DNA from: Chloroflexota bacterium
GTDB taxonomy: Bacteria > Chloroflexota > UBA11872 > UBA12225
Assembly: GCA_030447525.1 (NCBI GenBank)
Contig: JAUJOR010000002.1
Coordinates: 426,262-490,261 of the forward strand
Direction of reading: 5' to 3'
Length of the DNA stretch: 64,000 bases
Shown: piece by piece, positions 17,451-26,450 of the stretch
How positions within the stretch are numbered: position 1 is the first letter of the stretch
Layout: every line of letters starts with the position of its first letter
Program-made: the position numbers and the translations under genes
Notes under the pieces: generated by a model
Told to the model about the DNA's origin: nothing
Databases searched by the model: none
Seen by the model: only the letters and a program-made list of their open reading frames with translations

Positions 17451-18396
17451 GCGGAGCCGGGGCGCCGCCTGAGGGCCTGTCCCGCCTGCCGTCCGCCCGG
17501 AGACGGTCGAGGAACTCAGCCGTACGGAGCTGCCGCTCGAGGATGTAGTTCACGTGAGCACGCAGGGCGACGTCGATCTCCCTGGCCGTTTGCCCTCCCA
17601 GGCGCAGGCGCTGGAAGACACCGAAGGGCTCCTGGCTCATCAGGCGCATGGCCTTGATGGCGTTGACCGAGAGGGGCAACGCCCCAGGGTGAGTCACACT
17701 GCACCCGTCGCAGACCGTGCCCCCGCTGGAAGGGCTGAAGCGATTCTCGGCTGGGCGTAGGGCCTGGCCGCACTGGACGCAGCGGAACAGCTCTGGGGCG
17801 TAGCCGAGCACGGCCAGGAGGCGTAGCTCAAAGGCGCGCAGTGAGAGCTCGATCGTCGCCGGTCCGGTGCCCCCACCGAGCGCCCCTGGCTCGGCAAAAG
17901 ACGAGCGCTTTTCGGAGGCCGGCCCGGCCGCGACCGGCGAAAGGGACTGCTCTCGGATCATGCCCGCTGTGGCCACAGTGGTGGGATGTGAAACCTGAGA
18001 CCTGAGACTTACCTCGTCCAGGTAGCTGAGCTCCTGGAGCAACAGGTCGAAGATGGCCCGGTTCTCCAGGCGCTCCTCCGTCAATCGGTCAACCAGCTCG
18101 GCGCAATAGCAGGCGTAAGCCGCGCCCCAGAGGTCGTCGCGGATGTGCCCGAAGGGGCGCAGGGTTTCGGCCTGAGTGATGATGTCCAGGGTACGACCCT
18201 GGGCGACGAGCACGTTGACGTGGGTGAACAACTCCACGTGCCCGCCGATGCGGCTCTTGGGCCGGCGCGCTCCCTTGGCCACCGTCTGCAGCTTGCCGTG
18301 CGTGGGGCTGTAGAGGCTGACGATCCTATCGGCTTCGCCAAAGTCCTGCCGGCGCAGGACAATGCCCTCGGTGCGGTAGATCCGTTCGATTCGCAT
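17431..18396 (-). CDS. recO: DNA repair protein RecO
   Basis: 321 aa; typical RecO is 230-260. The OB-fold N-terminus is clear (TEGIVLRRQDFGEADRIVSLYSPTHGKLQTVAKGARRPKS). The helical domain with zinc finger follows: LRAFELRLLAVLGYAPELFRCVQCGQ and CDGC give the four cysteines. Between LLLQELSYLDE and the LRAFELRLL helix there are about 55 extra, low-complexity residues (128-182). RecO loads RecA on SSB-coated DNA with RecR. ATG at 18396; upstream of cdd and the CorC-like gene on the same strand but transcribed after them. Confidence 0.92.
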   Translation of the reverse strand: MRIERIYRTEGIVLRRQDFGEADRIVSLYSPTHGKLQTVAKGARRPKSRIGGHVELFTHVNVLVAQGRTLDIITQAETLRPFGHIRDDLWGAAYACYCAELVDRLTEERLENRAIFDLLLQELSYLDEVSLRSQVSHPTTVATAGMIREQSLSPVAAGPASEKRSSFAEPGALGGGTGPATIELSLRAFELRLLAVLGYAPELFRCVQCGQALRPAENRFSPSSGGTVCDGCSVTHPGALPLSVNAIKAMRLMSQEPFGVFQRLRLGGQTAREIDVALRAHVNYILERQLRTAEFLDRLRADGRRDRPSGGAPAPLTRLPA

Positions 18397-18421
18397 CTAG
18401 GTGGTTCGCACAGAGATACAA

Positions 18422-18862
18422 CTACTCTATCCGACCGGGGAGCTGCTCAGGACCGAAGGCATCTGGAAGGAGGGTGGAGAGGGTGTGGGTGACGACGACC
18501 CCCTCCACGGTGGCGCTAAAGACACTAAGCTGGGGCCCGAACTCACGCAGCACCTGCCGGCAGGCGCCACAGGGCGGGGTAGGTTCAGGCGTGTCGGTGA
18601 CAATTGCGATGGCATCGATGCGCCTCGCCCCGGCGGCGACGGCGGCAAACACGGCGGCGCGTTCGGCGCAGATAGTCAAGCCGTAGGAGGCATTCTCTAC
18701 GTTGCAACCGGCGTAGATGCGCCCCTCGGCCAGCACGGCCGCCCCAACGGCGAATCGGGAGTACGGGGCGTAGGCGCGAGCCCGCGCTTCCCGGGCGGCG
18801 GCGACAAGTCGCGTCTCGTCCTGCCGGCTCGGAGCTGGCTGAGGCGTGCCTGGCGGGCTCAC
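18422..18862 (-). CDS. cdd: Cytidine deaminase
   Basis: 146 aa homotetramer-type cytidine deaminase of pyrimidine salvage. YAPYSRFAVGAAVL, then CAERAA with the zinc-binding cysteine and catalytic glutamate, and PCGACRQVLREF with the other two zinc cysteines. An N-terminal extension of about 18 residues is dispensable-looking. The GTG start at 18862 immediately follows the stop of the upstream CBS-domain gene (TAG at 18865-18863), indicating translational coupling. Confidence 0.93.
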   Translation of the reverse strand: MSPPGTPQPAPSRQDETRLVAAAREARARAYAPYSRFAVGAAVLAEGRIYAGCNVENASYGLTICAERAAVFAAVAAGARRIDAIAIVTDTPEPTPPCGACRQVLREFGPQLSVFSATVEGVVVTHTLSTLLPDAFGPEQLPGRIE

Positions 18863-20236
18863 CTAGCCCCCCGGGGCCGGGTGGATAGGGGGTTCGAGCT
18901 CCGAGCCGGCGGCGGCCCCCTCCCCCGGCTTGATGATCCGCACCTTGTTGATCCGATTGCCTTCCACGTCGTCGACAATCAGGCGCGTCCCATCGGTGAC
19001 GATCTCATCGCCCTGCTGCGGGACACGGCCGAGCCGGGAGTAGACGAAGCCCCCCAGGGTGTCAACGTCCTCCTCTTGTAAGTCGAGCGAGAGAAGATCG
19101 TTGACGTCGTCCAGGGTCATCAAGGCGTCGATCACCACCTCGAAGTCGCTGACTTGCTGCACCAGGGCCTCTTCGGCGTCGTACTCGTCCTGGATCTCGC
19201 CGACGATCTCCTCCAGGATGTCCTCGATGGTCAACAACCCGGCGGTGCCACCATACTCGTCGACGACGATGGCGACGTGCACCCGCCGGGACTGCATCTC
19301 GCTCAAGAGATCGTCTACCTTCTTCGCCTCGGGGACAAAATGGGCCTCGCGCGAAATCTCGCGCACATGGATGTCCAGGCGTCCCTCGCGCAGGTAGCGC
19401 AGGCTGTCCTTGACATAGAAGACCCCGGACACGTTGTCGATCGTCCCCTGGTAGATGGGGATGCGGGAGTGGCCGGTGATTACCGCCCGGTCAACGGCCT
19501 CAGCCAGGGTGGCGCTGTCCGGCACGGCCTTGATGTCGATACGGGGAACCATGATTTCCCGGGCCACGGTGTCGCCGAACTCAAAGATCGAGCGGATCAT
19601 CTCCCCTTCGTCCTGCTCCAGCACGCCCTCCTCTTCGGCGACGTCCACCTGGAGCATGATCTGGGCCTCCGTGACGGCGCCGGGGCTCCCGGCGCCGTCC
19701 CGCCCCCCGGCCTGCACGGGCGGCCGGTAGATCAAGCGGCCCAAGGAGTCCGAGAGCTTCACCACGGGGGTAAGGAGCCACACGGCCGCCCGCAGGGGAC
19801 GGGCCAGGCCCAGGGCCACGGGCTCGGAAAACCGGGAGCCAAACGCCGGGGCCACCTGCTGGATGGGCACCAGGATAAGGACCAGGGTCACGATGACGAG
19901 CAGGACGTAGGCCCCACCAAGGCTGCCGAGGGCCTGCCCCAGTGCCGGCGCCCCCACGGTGACGAGGAGGGTGGTGGCCCCAACGGCGGCCGCCGTGGTC
20001 GCCAGGCGCAAGCTGGCAACCAGGCCAATGCTGTTCTCCATCAGGCGTTGCAGACTGCGCGCCGGCGCTACACCGTCGTCGATGAGCTGCTGAACTCGCG
20101 TCCGGCGCACGGCGGCAACCGCCGTCTCACCCGCCGAGAACAATACGGCCACCACCAGCAGGGCGCTCGTGACCAGCACCGCACCGGCGCGCAGCGTCCA
20201 ATCGAAGGGCGCCGCCATGAGCGCCAGACCGATCAC
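18863..20236 (-). CDS. CNNM/CorC-type membrane protein with CBS pair
   Basis: 457 aa. An N-terminal CNNM (DUF21) membrane domain (SAGETAVAAVRRTRVQQLI, three to four TM helices) is followed by two CBS domains (AREIMVPRIDIKAVP, HSRIPIYQGTIDNVSGVFYVKD; EYGGTAGLLTIEDILEEIVGEI) and a C-terminal CorC_HlyC transporter-associated domain (YSRLGRVPQQGDEI). The family is linked to magnesium/cobalt efflux; older annotations say hemolysin. The GTG at 20236 is the first standard start, yet the frame stays open and hydrophobic upstream to about 20290 (LLSSLLFLAFAGL) without ATG/GTG/TTG, so the true start is uncertain. Confidence 0.88.
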   Translation of the reverse strand: MIGLALMAAPFDWTLRAGAVLVTSALLVVAVLFSAGETAVAAVRRTRVQQLIDDGVAPARSLQRLMENSIGLVASLRLATTAAAVGATTLLVTVGAPALGQALGSLGGAYVLLVIVTLVLILVPIQQVAPAFGSRFSEPVALGLARPLRAAVWLLTPVVKLSDSLGRLIYRPPVQAGGRDGAGSPGAVTEAQIMLQVDVAEEEGVLEQDEGEMIRSIFEFGDTVAREIMVPRIDIKAVPDSATLAEAVDRAVITGHSRIPIYQGTIDNVSGVFYVKDSLRYLREGRLDIHVREISREAHFVPEAKKVDDLLSEMQSRRVHVAIVVDEYGGTAGLLTIEDILEEIVGEIQDEYDAEEALVQQVSDFEVVIDALMTLDDVNDLLSLDLQEEDVDTLGGFVYSRLGRVPQQGDEIVTDGTRLIVDDVEGNRINKVRIIKPGEGAAAGSELEPPIHPAPGG

Positions 20237-20316
20237 GAGCCCGGCGAAGGCCAGGAATAACAGGGAGGAGAGTAGAACGCGGATGGCTTTGGGGCCGTAG
20301 GCAGGTCTGCGGCCGG

Positions 20317-21342
20317 CTAGGTGAACAACTCGCTCACCGACTCCCGCCGGTGGATGCGCCGGATGGCCTCTGCCAGGAGCGGCGCGACGCTAATCTGCTC
20401 TATTTTATCGCGCCGGGCCCCGTCTGTCAGCGGGATGGTGTTGGTGGTGATCACCTTTCTGATCCGCGAGTCCTGGATCAGGCCGGGGGCCCCGCCGGCC
20501 AGGATCCCGTGCGTCGCGCAGGCATACACCTCGGCGGCGCCCCGCTCCAGGAGCATGTCCGCCGCCTCGATCAAGGTGCCACCGGTGGAGATCATGTCGT
20601 CCACAATCACCGTCGTCCGGCCACGGACGTCCCCCACCATCTCCAGGACCTCGGCCATGTCTGGCTGCGGGCGCTGCTTGGCGATGATCGCCAGGTGCCC
20701 GCCGACGCGCAGGCTGAAGTCCAGGGCGCGCGTGACGCCCCCGCTGTCAGGCGAGACGACGACGACGTCGTCATGACCGAGGCGGCGCTGAAAGGCGTCG
20801 GCCATGATTGGATTGGCTCGTAGATGGTCGACCGGGATGTCGAAGAAGCCTTCGATGGCCGCCGCGTGCAGGTCCATGGCCACCACTCGGTCTGCGCCCG
20901 CCGTGGCGATCAAGTTGGCCACGAGCTTGGCCGAGATCGGCTCCCGGCCGGCCGTCTTCTTTTCTTGCTTGGCGTACCCGTAGTAGGGGATGACCGCAGT
21001 CACTCGGTCGGCAGACGCCCGGCGCAAGGCGTCGATCATCAACAGGAGCTCCATGATGTGATGATCGACCGGGGAGCAGGTGGACTGGATGACGAAGACG
21101 TCGGCGCCGCGGACATTCTCTTCAATGCGCACGCGCGTCTCTTCGTTCTTGAAGGTGGTCACCAGGGACCGTCCCAGGGTGATACCCAGCGCCTCGCAGA
21201 TCTCCTGGGCCAGCGGCAGGTTGGAGCTGCCCCCGAACACCAGTATGGCGTGCTCGGCCCTGGCCGGCGCGCCGCGTTCCTCAAGCTGGACAACCTTCGG
21301 CGAGCGCGTCCCCTCTGACCGAATCCCGAGCATCGTGGCCAT
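20317..21342 (-). CDS. prs: Ribose-phosphate pyrophosphokinase
   Basis: 341 aa (family 310-320, here with about 25 extra N-terminal residues). Makes PRPP from ribose 5-phosphate and ATP. ILVFGGSSNLPLAQEICEALG, the flexible loop DLHAAAIEGFFDIPVDHL and the PRPP-binding site VIVDDMISTGGTLIEAA are all present. Ribosome site GGGGAGG precedes the ATG at 21342. It follows glmU by 24 bp, an arrangement common in bacteria (glmU-prs), so the two probably share a transcript. Confidence 0.95.
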   Translation of the reverse strand: MATMLGIRSEGTRSPKVVQLEERGAPARAEHAILVFGGSSNLPLAQEICEALGITLGRSLVTTFKNEETRVRIEENVRGADVFVIQSTCSPVDHHIMELLLMIDALRRASADRVTAVIPYYGYAKQEKKTAGREPISAKLVANLIATAGADRVVAMDLHAAAIEGFFDIPVDHLRANPIMADAFQRRLGHDDVVVVSPDSGGVTRALDFSLRVGGHLAIIAKQRPQPDMAEVLEMVGDVRGRTTVIVDDMISTGGTLIEAADMLLERGAAEVYACATHGILAGGAPGLIQDSRIRKVITTNTIPLTDGARRDKIEQISVAPLLAEAIRRIHRRESVSELFT

Positions 21343-21366
21343 GTGCGCCCTCCCCCTACTGCAGGC

Positions 21367-22926
21367 CTACGCGTCCGCCTCAACCGTATCGGCCGCCCCG
21401 GCAGCATCTGAGGCTCCCGGTTCCCGCTCCACGGCCGCGGAGGGGCCACCCGCTGCCCCGCGCTCCCCCCGCCAGCCGATCTGGCGGGCCGGCACGCCGA
21501 CAACCTTGGCCCCATCCGGGACATCCCTGGTGACCACGGCCCCCGCTCCGGTCAAGGCCTCGCGGCCCACCGTAACCGGCGCCACGAGGAGCGTCCCGCT
21601 GCCCACGAAGGCCCCTTCCCCGACCCCAGTGGGGTGCTTGTCCTGGCCGTCGAAGTTGCAAGTGATCATCCCGGCGCCGAGATTGGCGCCGGCACCGACC
21701 GTTGCATCGCCCAGATACCCAAAGTGTTGCATCTTGCTGCCGGGCCCGAGGACGGAGCGGTTCAGCTCGCTTCCAGTCCCCACACTGGACCCGCGGCCGC
21801 AGCGCGTACCAGGGCGCAAATGGGCAAACGGGCCAACGCTGACATCTGTTGCGAGCACGGCCCCGTCCAGCATCGATGCCGTGACCCGACTACGGTCGTC
21901 GATCGTGCTGTTGCGGATGATGGCGTTCGGGCCGAGCAGGCAATCTCGCCCCACGGTAGTGCTGCCGCTGACGTGGGTGTTGGCCAGGATGACACTGTCC
22001 ATACCCACCTCTACCCCAGCGTCCACGTAGCAGGTGGCCGGGTCCTGCAGCGTCACCCCTCCGTCCATCAGGCGATGGGTGATCCGGCGGCGCAAGATGG
22101 CTTCCGCCTCTGCCAACTGGACGCGCGTGTTGATCCCTACCGCTTCGAAGACGTCGTCCAGGACGAGCGTGGCCGCGCCGGTGCCCTCGGCAAGGGCCAG
22201 GGCCGGGAGGGCGGTCAGGTAGATCTCGCCGTTAGGGGCCGGCCGCACGCGCGGCAGGCGCGACCACAGCCATGGCCCGCTAAAGGCGCAGAAGCCGCTG
22301 TTGATCTCCCGCAAGCCGCGCTCATTAGCGGAGGCGTCCCGCTCCTCCACAATAGCCTGCACCTCCCCGCCGTGGGGCGGGGCGCCGTGGGCGCGGATGA
22401 CGCGCCCGTAGCCCCTGGGATCGTCCAGGTGCCCGGTGGCCAGCGTCACCTGGGCGCCGGCGGCCTGGTGTTGGGCCAGTAAGCCACGGATCGTCTCCGG
22501 GCGCAGCAGCGGTGTGTCACCGTAGGCGACGATCACCGTCGGCGCATCTCCCGGTACGGCCCCCTGCGCTTGAAGCGTGGCGTGTCCGGTGCCGAGCTGC
22601 CGCTCTTGCAGGGCGAAACGATAGACGCCGGCGCCGAAGAGCCCCTCCACCGCCGCCTGCACCTCGGCGGCCCCATCCCCCACGACCACCACCGTGCGCT
22701 CCACGCTGATCCCGGCCGCACGCAGGGCTACCAGGACGTGCCATAACATCGGCTTGCCGGCCACCGCGTGCAGCACCTTGTGGTGCTGCGACTTCATGCG
22801 CGTCCCCTTGCCCCCGGCGAGCACGACGGCGGCCACGGCACCAACTGCCCGTTCAGGGGACTCGTGCAAAGGGGGACTATCAGGCGAGTCTGGTGTGCCC
22901 GCCGGGGTGCCAGCTCCGAACGACAT
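21367..22926 (-). CDS. glmU: Bifunctional GlmU: UDP-GlcNAc pyrophosphorylase / GlcN-1-P acetyltransferase
   Basis: 519 aa from ATG 22926 (the frame is open to 22974). The N-terminal uridyltransferase has VVLAGGKGTRMKSQHHKVLH and AYGDTPLL; the C-terminal left-handed beta helix has VGPFAHLRPGT, the acetyltransferase GAGMITCNFDGQDKH segment and TLLVAPVTVG. It supplies UDP-GlcNAc for peptidoglycan and surface polysaccharide. The first 30 residues and the last 40 (acidic, Ala-rich) are extensions beyond the usual 455 aa. Upstream of prs. Confidence 0.94.
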   Translation of the reverse strand: MSFGAGTPAGTPDSPDSPPLHESPERAVGAVAAVVLAGGKGTRMKSQHHKVLHAVAGKPMLWHVLVALRAAGISVERTVVVVGDGAAEVQAAVEGLFGAGVYRFALQERQLGTGHATLQAQGAVPGDAPTVIVAYGDTPLLRPETIRGLLAQHQAAGAQVTLATGHLDDPRGYGRVIRAHGAPPHGGEVQAIVEERDASANERGLREINSGFCAFSGPWLWSRLPRVRPAPNGEIYLTALPALALAEGTGAATLVLDDVFEAVGINTRVQLAEAEAILRRRITHRLMDGGVTLQDPATCYVDAGVEVGMDSVILANTHVSGSTTVGRDCLLGPNAIIRNSTIDDRSRVTASMLDGAVLATDVSVGPFAHLRPGTRCGRGSSVGTGSELNRSVLGPGSKMQHFGYLGDATVGAGANLGAGMITCNFDGQDKHPTGVGEGAFVGSGTLLVAPVTVGREALTGAGAVVTRDVPDGAKVVGVPARQIGWRGERGAAGGPSAAVEREPGASDAAGAADTVEADA

Positions 22927-23048
22927 GGCAATGCCCAGCAGCCCGGCCGGTGGCACGATGAAACGTGTTCTCACCAGATCAGCTGCGCTCCCACCGACGA
23001 CTGTCGGCCGCCGGTCATCTCAACGTACAGCAGGCACCTGCGTCGCGG

Positions 23049-23119
23049 CTGGGGCGCTAGGATTCGAACCTAGGATCCAGGCTCCAAAGGCCCGTGCCTT
23101 ACCGCTTGGCCACGCCCCA
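23049..23119 (-). tRNA. tRNA-Gln (UUG)
   Basis: Folds as acceptor TGGGGCG/CGCCCCA, D stem GCC/GGC, anticodon stem CGGGC/GCCTG with loop CTTTGGA (anticodon TTG), T stem CTAGG/CCTAG around TTCGAAT. U1-A72 is the usual tRNA-Gln pair. The 3' CCA is not encoded (CCG follows). Confidence 0.93.
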
Positions 23120-23154
23120 CCAGGCTAGACTGTACCGACGCCGACGAAACGGTG

Positions 23155-24033
23155 TCAACAACTGGGTACGTCTACCAGCGACCCGAAGCGGCCCAGGTAG
23201 ACGGCCGCTCCCAGGAGCGGCGCTGCCCCCAGGCGGGCACGGACAGCCTGCGCTTCCAGCTCGGTGGCGAAAAGGGCGAAGTAGGTCGGGCCGCTCCCAG
23301 ACATCACGGCGTGGCTGGCGCCGGCCCGCAGCAGGGCGTCGCGGGCCACGGCCGCGCCGGGGGCCAGGTCGAGCGCCACCGGCTCAAGGTGGTTGAAGGG
23401 CAAAGGAACAATGCCCCGGTCTGCACGGGCCTGCAACCAGGACGCCGTTCGGCTCCCGTCTGACCATCGTTCCGGAGGCACCGCGTGGTAGACGTCCGCC
23501 GTGGAGATGGCCAGGGGGGCCTTGACCAACAGGACCCACCTGGAGGGCAGCCCCGGGAGGGGCGTCAGCCGCTCCCCCCGCCCTTCAGCGACGGCGCAGG
23601 CACCGTCGCCGAGGAAGAACGGGACGTCAGAGCCGAGATGGCCGCCGAGGTCACGGAGCGCGGATCGAGTCAGGCCCAGCGACCACAAGGCATTGAGCCC
23701 GAGCAAGGTCGCGGCCGCGTCTGAGCTCCCCCCACCCAAACCGGCGGCCATGGGGATGCGTTTCTCCAGCGTCACGCGCGCCCCGCGCGTCGTGCCCGTC
23801 TCCCGGCGCAGGAGCTCAGCCGCACGCCAGACCAGGTTCGTCGGGCCCTCCAGCTGGGGCTGCGAGCAGCGCAGCTCAAGCGTCCTGGCCGGGGAGAACG
23901 TCAGCCGGTCGGCCAGGGTGACGGCTTGCATCACGGTGCGGATGTCGTGGTAGCCATCTTCCCGGCGGCGGAGCACCTCCAGCGTCAGGTTGACCTTGGC
24001 GGGGGCACTGAGGGACAGGGCGGGAGGCACCAC
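23155..24033 (-). CDS. ispE: 4-diphosphocytidyl-2-C-methyl-D-erythritol kinase
   Basis: 292 aa GHMP kinase of the MEP isoprenoid pathway, phosphorylating CDP-ME. PAKVNLTLEVLRRREDGYHDI is the IspE N-terminus, PMAAGLGGGSSDAAATL is the ATP loop, and SGSGPTYFALF the third GHMP motif. The start is placed at GTG 24033 (or GTG 24030), because the open frame beyond it runs through the MITE at 24088-24256, which is clearly inserted DNA. The MITE lies within 60 bp upstream and may have displaced the original promoter. uppS (58213-59076) uses the pathway's products. Confidence 0.92.
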   Translation of the reverse strand: MVPPALSLSAPAKVNLTLEVLRRREDGYHDIRTVMQAVTLADRLTFSPARTLELRCSQPQLEGPTNLVWRAAELLRRETGTTRGARVTLEKRIPMAAGLGGGSSDAAATLLGLNALWSLGLTRSALRDLGGHLGSDVPFFLGDGACAVAEGRGERLTPLPGLPSRWVLLVKAPLAISTADVYHAVPPERWSDGSRTASWLQARADRGIVPLPFNHLEPVALDLAPGAAVARDALLRAGASHAVMSGSGPTYFALFATELEAQAVRARLGAAPLLGAAVYLGRFGSLVDVPSC

Positions 24034-24087
24034 TTCCCGCAGGCTACCTGCCCCAGGGGGCAAGGCGCCACCCCTGTACCTGCCCCG

Positions 24088-24256
24088 CAGGGCCTTTTCA
24101 TCAGGGGTGGGCGGTGGTTCCGGGTCATCCCGAGCGCAGCGAGGGATCAGCGAGTCGTCCCACTGTCCGTGGACCAGCGGCCCGGGTGCCTCGCGGGGCT
24201 CGGCACGGACGCACCGCGGGCGGTGCCCCAGGAGCGGCTCTGATGAAAAGGCCCTG
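24088..24256 (-). mobile_element. MITE-like element, copy 2 (169 bp)
   Basis: Perfect 17-bp inverted repeats CAGGGCCTTTTCATCAG (24088-24104) and CTGATGAAAAGGCCCTG (24240-24256), flanked by a perfect 9-bp duplication CCTGCCCCG (24079-24087 and 24257-24265). Same length as copy 1 and in the opposite orientation, about 92% identical. No gene inside. It lies in the divergent region between ispE and the lipoate ligase-like gene. Confidence 0.9.
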
Positions 24257-24348
24257 CCTGCCCCGAGTTGGAACCTGCGTCCCGGCCAGGTTCCACGTCC
24301 CTGCAAGCTCCATCGAGCCTTCGCTCTAGGCCCGCCGGCCACGAGTGA

Positions 24349-24354
24349 TACGCT
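24349..24354 (+). promoter_or_regulatory. Extended -10 (TGATACGCT) at the lipoate ligase-like start
   Basis: TACGCT, with the extended TG one base upstream, ends six bases before the GTG at 24361. That spacing would put the transcript start at or next to the start codon (leaderless). No ribosome site is visible. Confidence 0.4.
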
Positions 24355-24360
24355 CCAGAT

Positions 24361-25287
24361 GTGACTCCAGATGTGACGGCGCCGACCGCGGGCTGGAGGT
24401 TCGTCCCGTTCGACCTCGCGCCGGCGGCGGAGCAGCTCGAACGTAGCGCAGATGCCTGGCGGGCCGTGGCCGCGGGGGCCGCGCCTCCGACGCTGCGCTG
24501 GTACGGCTACAGCGCCCCAGCCGTGGTGCTGGGGGTGGGCCAACGGCCGGATATCCTAGACGGCGCCGCCTGCGCTCGGGCAGGTATCTCGGTGGCGCAG
24601 CGGACGTCGGGGGGTACGGCCGTGCTGGGGAGCCGGGAGCTGCTGGCGCTGGACGTGGCCCTGCCGGGGGATCACCCCCTGGCCGGCCGGGACGTCCTGG
24701 GGGCGTACCGCTGGCTGGGGCGGGTCTTCCGGGAGGCCCTGGGCGCGCTGGCCCCCGACGGCCCGGCGCGCCTGGCGCTGGTCGGCCTGGACGCGGCCAG
24801 GGCGGATCAGGCCGCCCAACGTATCGCCCGGCCCACCGAGGCGGCCGGTCGGCGCGGGCTGGCCTGCTTCGGCACCCTCTCCCCGTATGAGGTGGCGCTG
24901 GCCCCCGGCGGCCCGGCGGCGCTCCGCAAGCTGGTGGGGCTGTCCCAGATCCGCAAGCGGTCAGTGGTCATGTTCCAGGTGGGGCTCTACACGCGCTTCG
25001 ACGGCTACGGCCTGGCCCGGCTGCTATCCCTCAAGGAGTATGAGCGGGAGGCCCTGGGGGCCGAGCTCGACCGACGCGTCGCCGGCCTCGAGGATATCGG
25101 CGTCCCGGCCCACCGTCTACCGGAGCTACGGAGCCTGGTAGAGAGGGGTATCTTGCTTGCCTGCGGTGGGCAGGGGTGCCACGGTGACCAAGAGCCGGCA
25201 CCCGGGGGCGGCCTGTGTCTCACTCCCGGCCAGTCAGCCTTGCTGGAGGGCAGCTCTCAGAAGCAGGATCAGGCGGGGCAAGAATAA
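24361..25287 (+). CDS. Lipoate-protein ligase A / octanoyltransferase-like protein
   Basis: 308 aa in the BPL/LplA/LipB fold. The core reads LRWYGYSAPAVVLGVGQRPD then QRTSGGTAVLGSRELLALDVALP (equivalent of the RRxSGGGAV-H loop, with Thr and without the His), and PAALRKLVGLSQIRKRSVVMFQVGLY, matching the K-x-x-G-x-x-Q lysine region of LplA/LipM. Probably transfers lipoyl or octanoyl groups to E2/GcvH lysines; transferase or ligase type cannot be separated. The 3' end overlaps dgkA by 54 bp tail to tail. GTG start, probably leaderless. Confidence 0.75.
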   Translation: MTPDVTAPTAGWRFVPFDLAPAAEQLERSADAWRAVAAGAAPPTLRWYGYSAPAVVLGVGQRPDILDGAACARAGISVAQRTSGGTAVLGSRELLALDVALPGDHPLAGRDVLGAYRWLGRVFREALGALAPDGPARLALVGLDAARADQAAQRIARPTEAAGRRGLACFGTLSPYEVALAPGGPAALRKLVGLSQIRKRSVVMFQVGLYTRFDGYGLARLLSLKEYEREALGAELDRRVAGLEDIGVPAHRLPELRSLVERGILLACGGQGCHGDQEPAPGGGLCLTPGQSALLEGSSQKQDQAGQE

Positions 25288-25671
25288 GGCTACGCCCACG
25301 CCCGCGGCCCCGATGGCTAGCGCCAAGACGGCCCCGGCGGCCACGTCCTTGGCCACCTTTGCCTGGGGATGGTAGTCCGGGCTGACCATGTCCACGACCA
25401 CTTCCACCACGGTGTTGACCATCTCCAGGGCGAACACCAGGGCGATGGTCAGGACGAGCACGGCCCATTCCCCCGGCGAGATGCGGAACAAGACGCCGTT
25501 CCCGGCGGCCAGCGCCCCCAGGACGGCGTGGAAGCGTAGATGGCGCTGCGTTCTCCAGGCGTGTTGCAGACCCCCGAAGGCGTGCGTGAAGCTGGCTCGC
25601 TCTTGCGCCAGCAGGGGGAGCAGGGACGGCTCCCCAGGGGGCGCGCGACGTTCCCGGATGGCCGGCATCAC
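25234..25671 (-). CDS. dgkA: Undecaprenol/diacylglycerol kinase, DgkA family
   Basis: 145 aa integral membrane kinase with three TM helices. The DgkA signature is complete: [34 protein letters not shown]. Gram-positive-type members phosphorylate undecaprenol to recycle the lipid carrier; others use diacylglycerol. The start is GTG 25671 or ATG 25668; both overlap the ybeY stop (GTGA/TGATG), so translation is coupled to ybeY, a common bacterial gene order. Confidence 0.9.
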   Translation of the reverse strand: MMPAIRERRAPPGEPSLLPLLAQERASFTHAFGGLQHAWRTQRHLRFHAVLGALAAGNGVLFRISPGEWAVLVLTIALVFALEMVNTVVEVVVDMVSPDYHPQAKVAKDVAAGAVLALAIGAAGVGVALFLPRLILLLRAALQQG

Positions 25672-26246
25672 GCCGCCTCACGCAGCAGACCGGCGGCGCT
25701 CAGAGCGGCTTCCTCCACCTCTCGCATCACCGCGCGCTGGTCCTCCCCCTCGTGATCGTACCCCAGGAGGTGCAGCAGGCCGTGCACGAAAAGATAGCCC
25801 AGCTCCCGTTCATAGCTGTGGCCGTACTCGGCGGCTTGCCGGCGCACCCGCTCCACCGAGATGGCCACGTCCCCCAGGTGCTGAGGTAGCCCGGGCGGGG
25901 GGGCGGGCACGTCCGAGCCTTCCAGCTGGGCAAAGGACAGCACGTCGGTAGGACAATCTACACCACGGAAGTCCCGATTCAGGCGCTGGAGCGTAGCGTC
26001 GTCGGCCAGGAGCAAGGCCGCCTCCAGCTCTGGCCGGGGAGGGATTGCGGTCGCAGAACCTGGGGGCACCGCCGGCGCTTTCCCTGGGGGGGCAGACGGG
26101 CAGGTGGGCGGCGATGCGCTGGAACCATCGGCGGCGCCCTGTCCGGCCGCGGCCAGGGTCAGCTCAGCCACGCGGACAAACCAGGACTCGTCGCCCGCGC
26201 CCTCGACGACGTCCAGGGACACGATGTGCAGTGTGATGTGAGGCAT
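25668..26246 (-). CDS. ybeY: Endoribonuclease YbeY (16S rRNA maturation)
   Basis: 192 aa from ATG 26246. The metal-binding signature [15 protein letters not shown] is intact, as is [16 protein letters not shown]. Between the N-terminal strand (LTLAA) and [10 protein letters not shown] there is a Pro/Ala/Ser-rich insertion of about 37 residues (35-71) not usual in the family. YbeY is a zinc RNase for 16S 3' end processing and 70S quality control. Upstream of dgkA in the same transcript. Confidence 0.92.
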   Translation of the reverse strand: MPHITLHIVSLDVVEGAGDESWFVRVAELTLAAAGQGAADGSSASPPTCPSAPPGKAPAVPPGSATAIPPRPELEAALLLADDATLQRLNRDFRGVDCPTDVLSFAQLEGSDVPAPPPGLPQHLGDVAISVERVRRQAAEYGHSYERELGYLFVHGLLHLLGYDHEGEDQRAVMREVEEAALSAAGLLREAA

Positions 26247-26450
26247 AGGAGCACGCACCACTTCCGATAGCCCCCCCTGCCTCGGTCCTCGTCTTACAGG
26301 CCGCGGCCGGCGAGCGGTTGATTTCAGGGCCAAGTTCGGAGACCGGAAGGCCCGATCTCAGGACCCCGGTGGGTACAGGCTTGTCATTCGGCCAGTGCCG
26401 AGATGCATCACGTGGTCCGAAAGACGAGCCTTCACTCGTTGCCGATCTAC

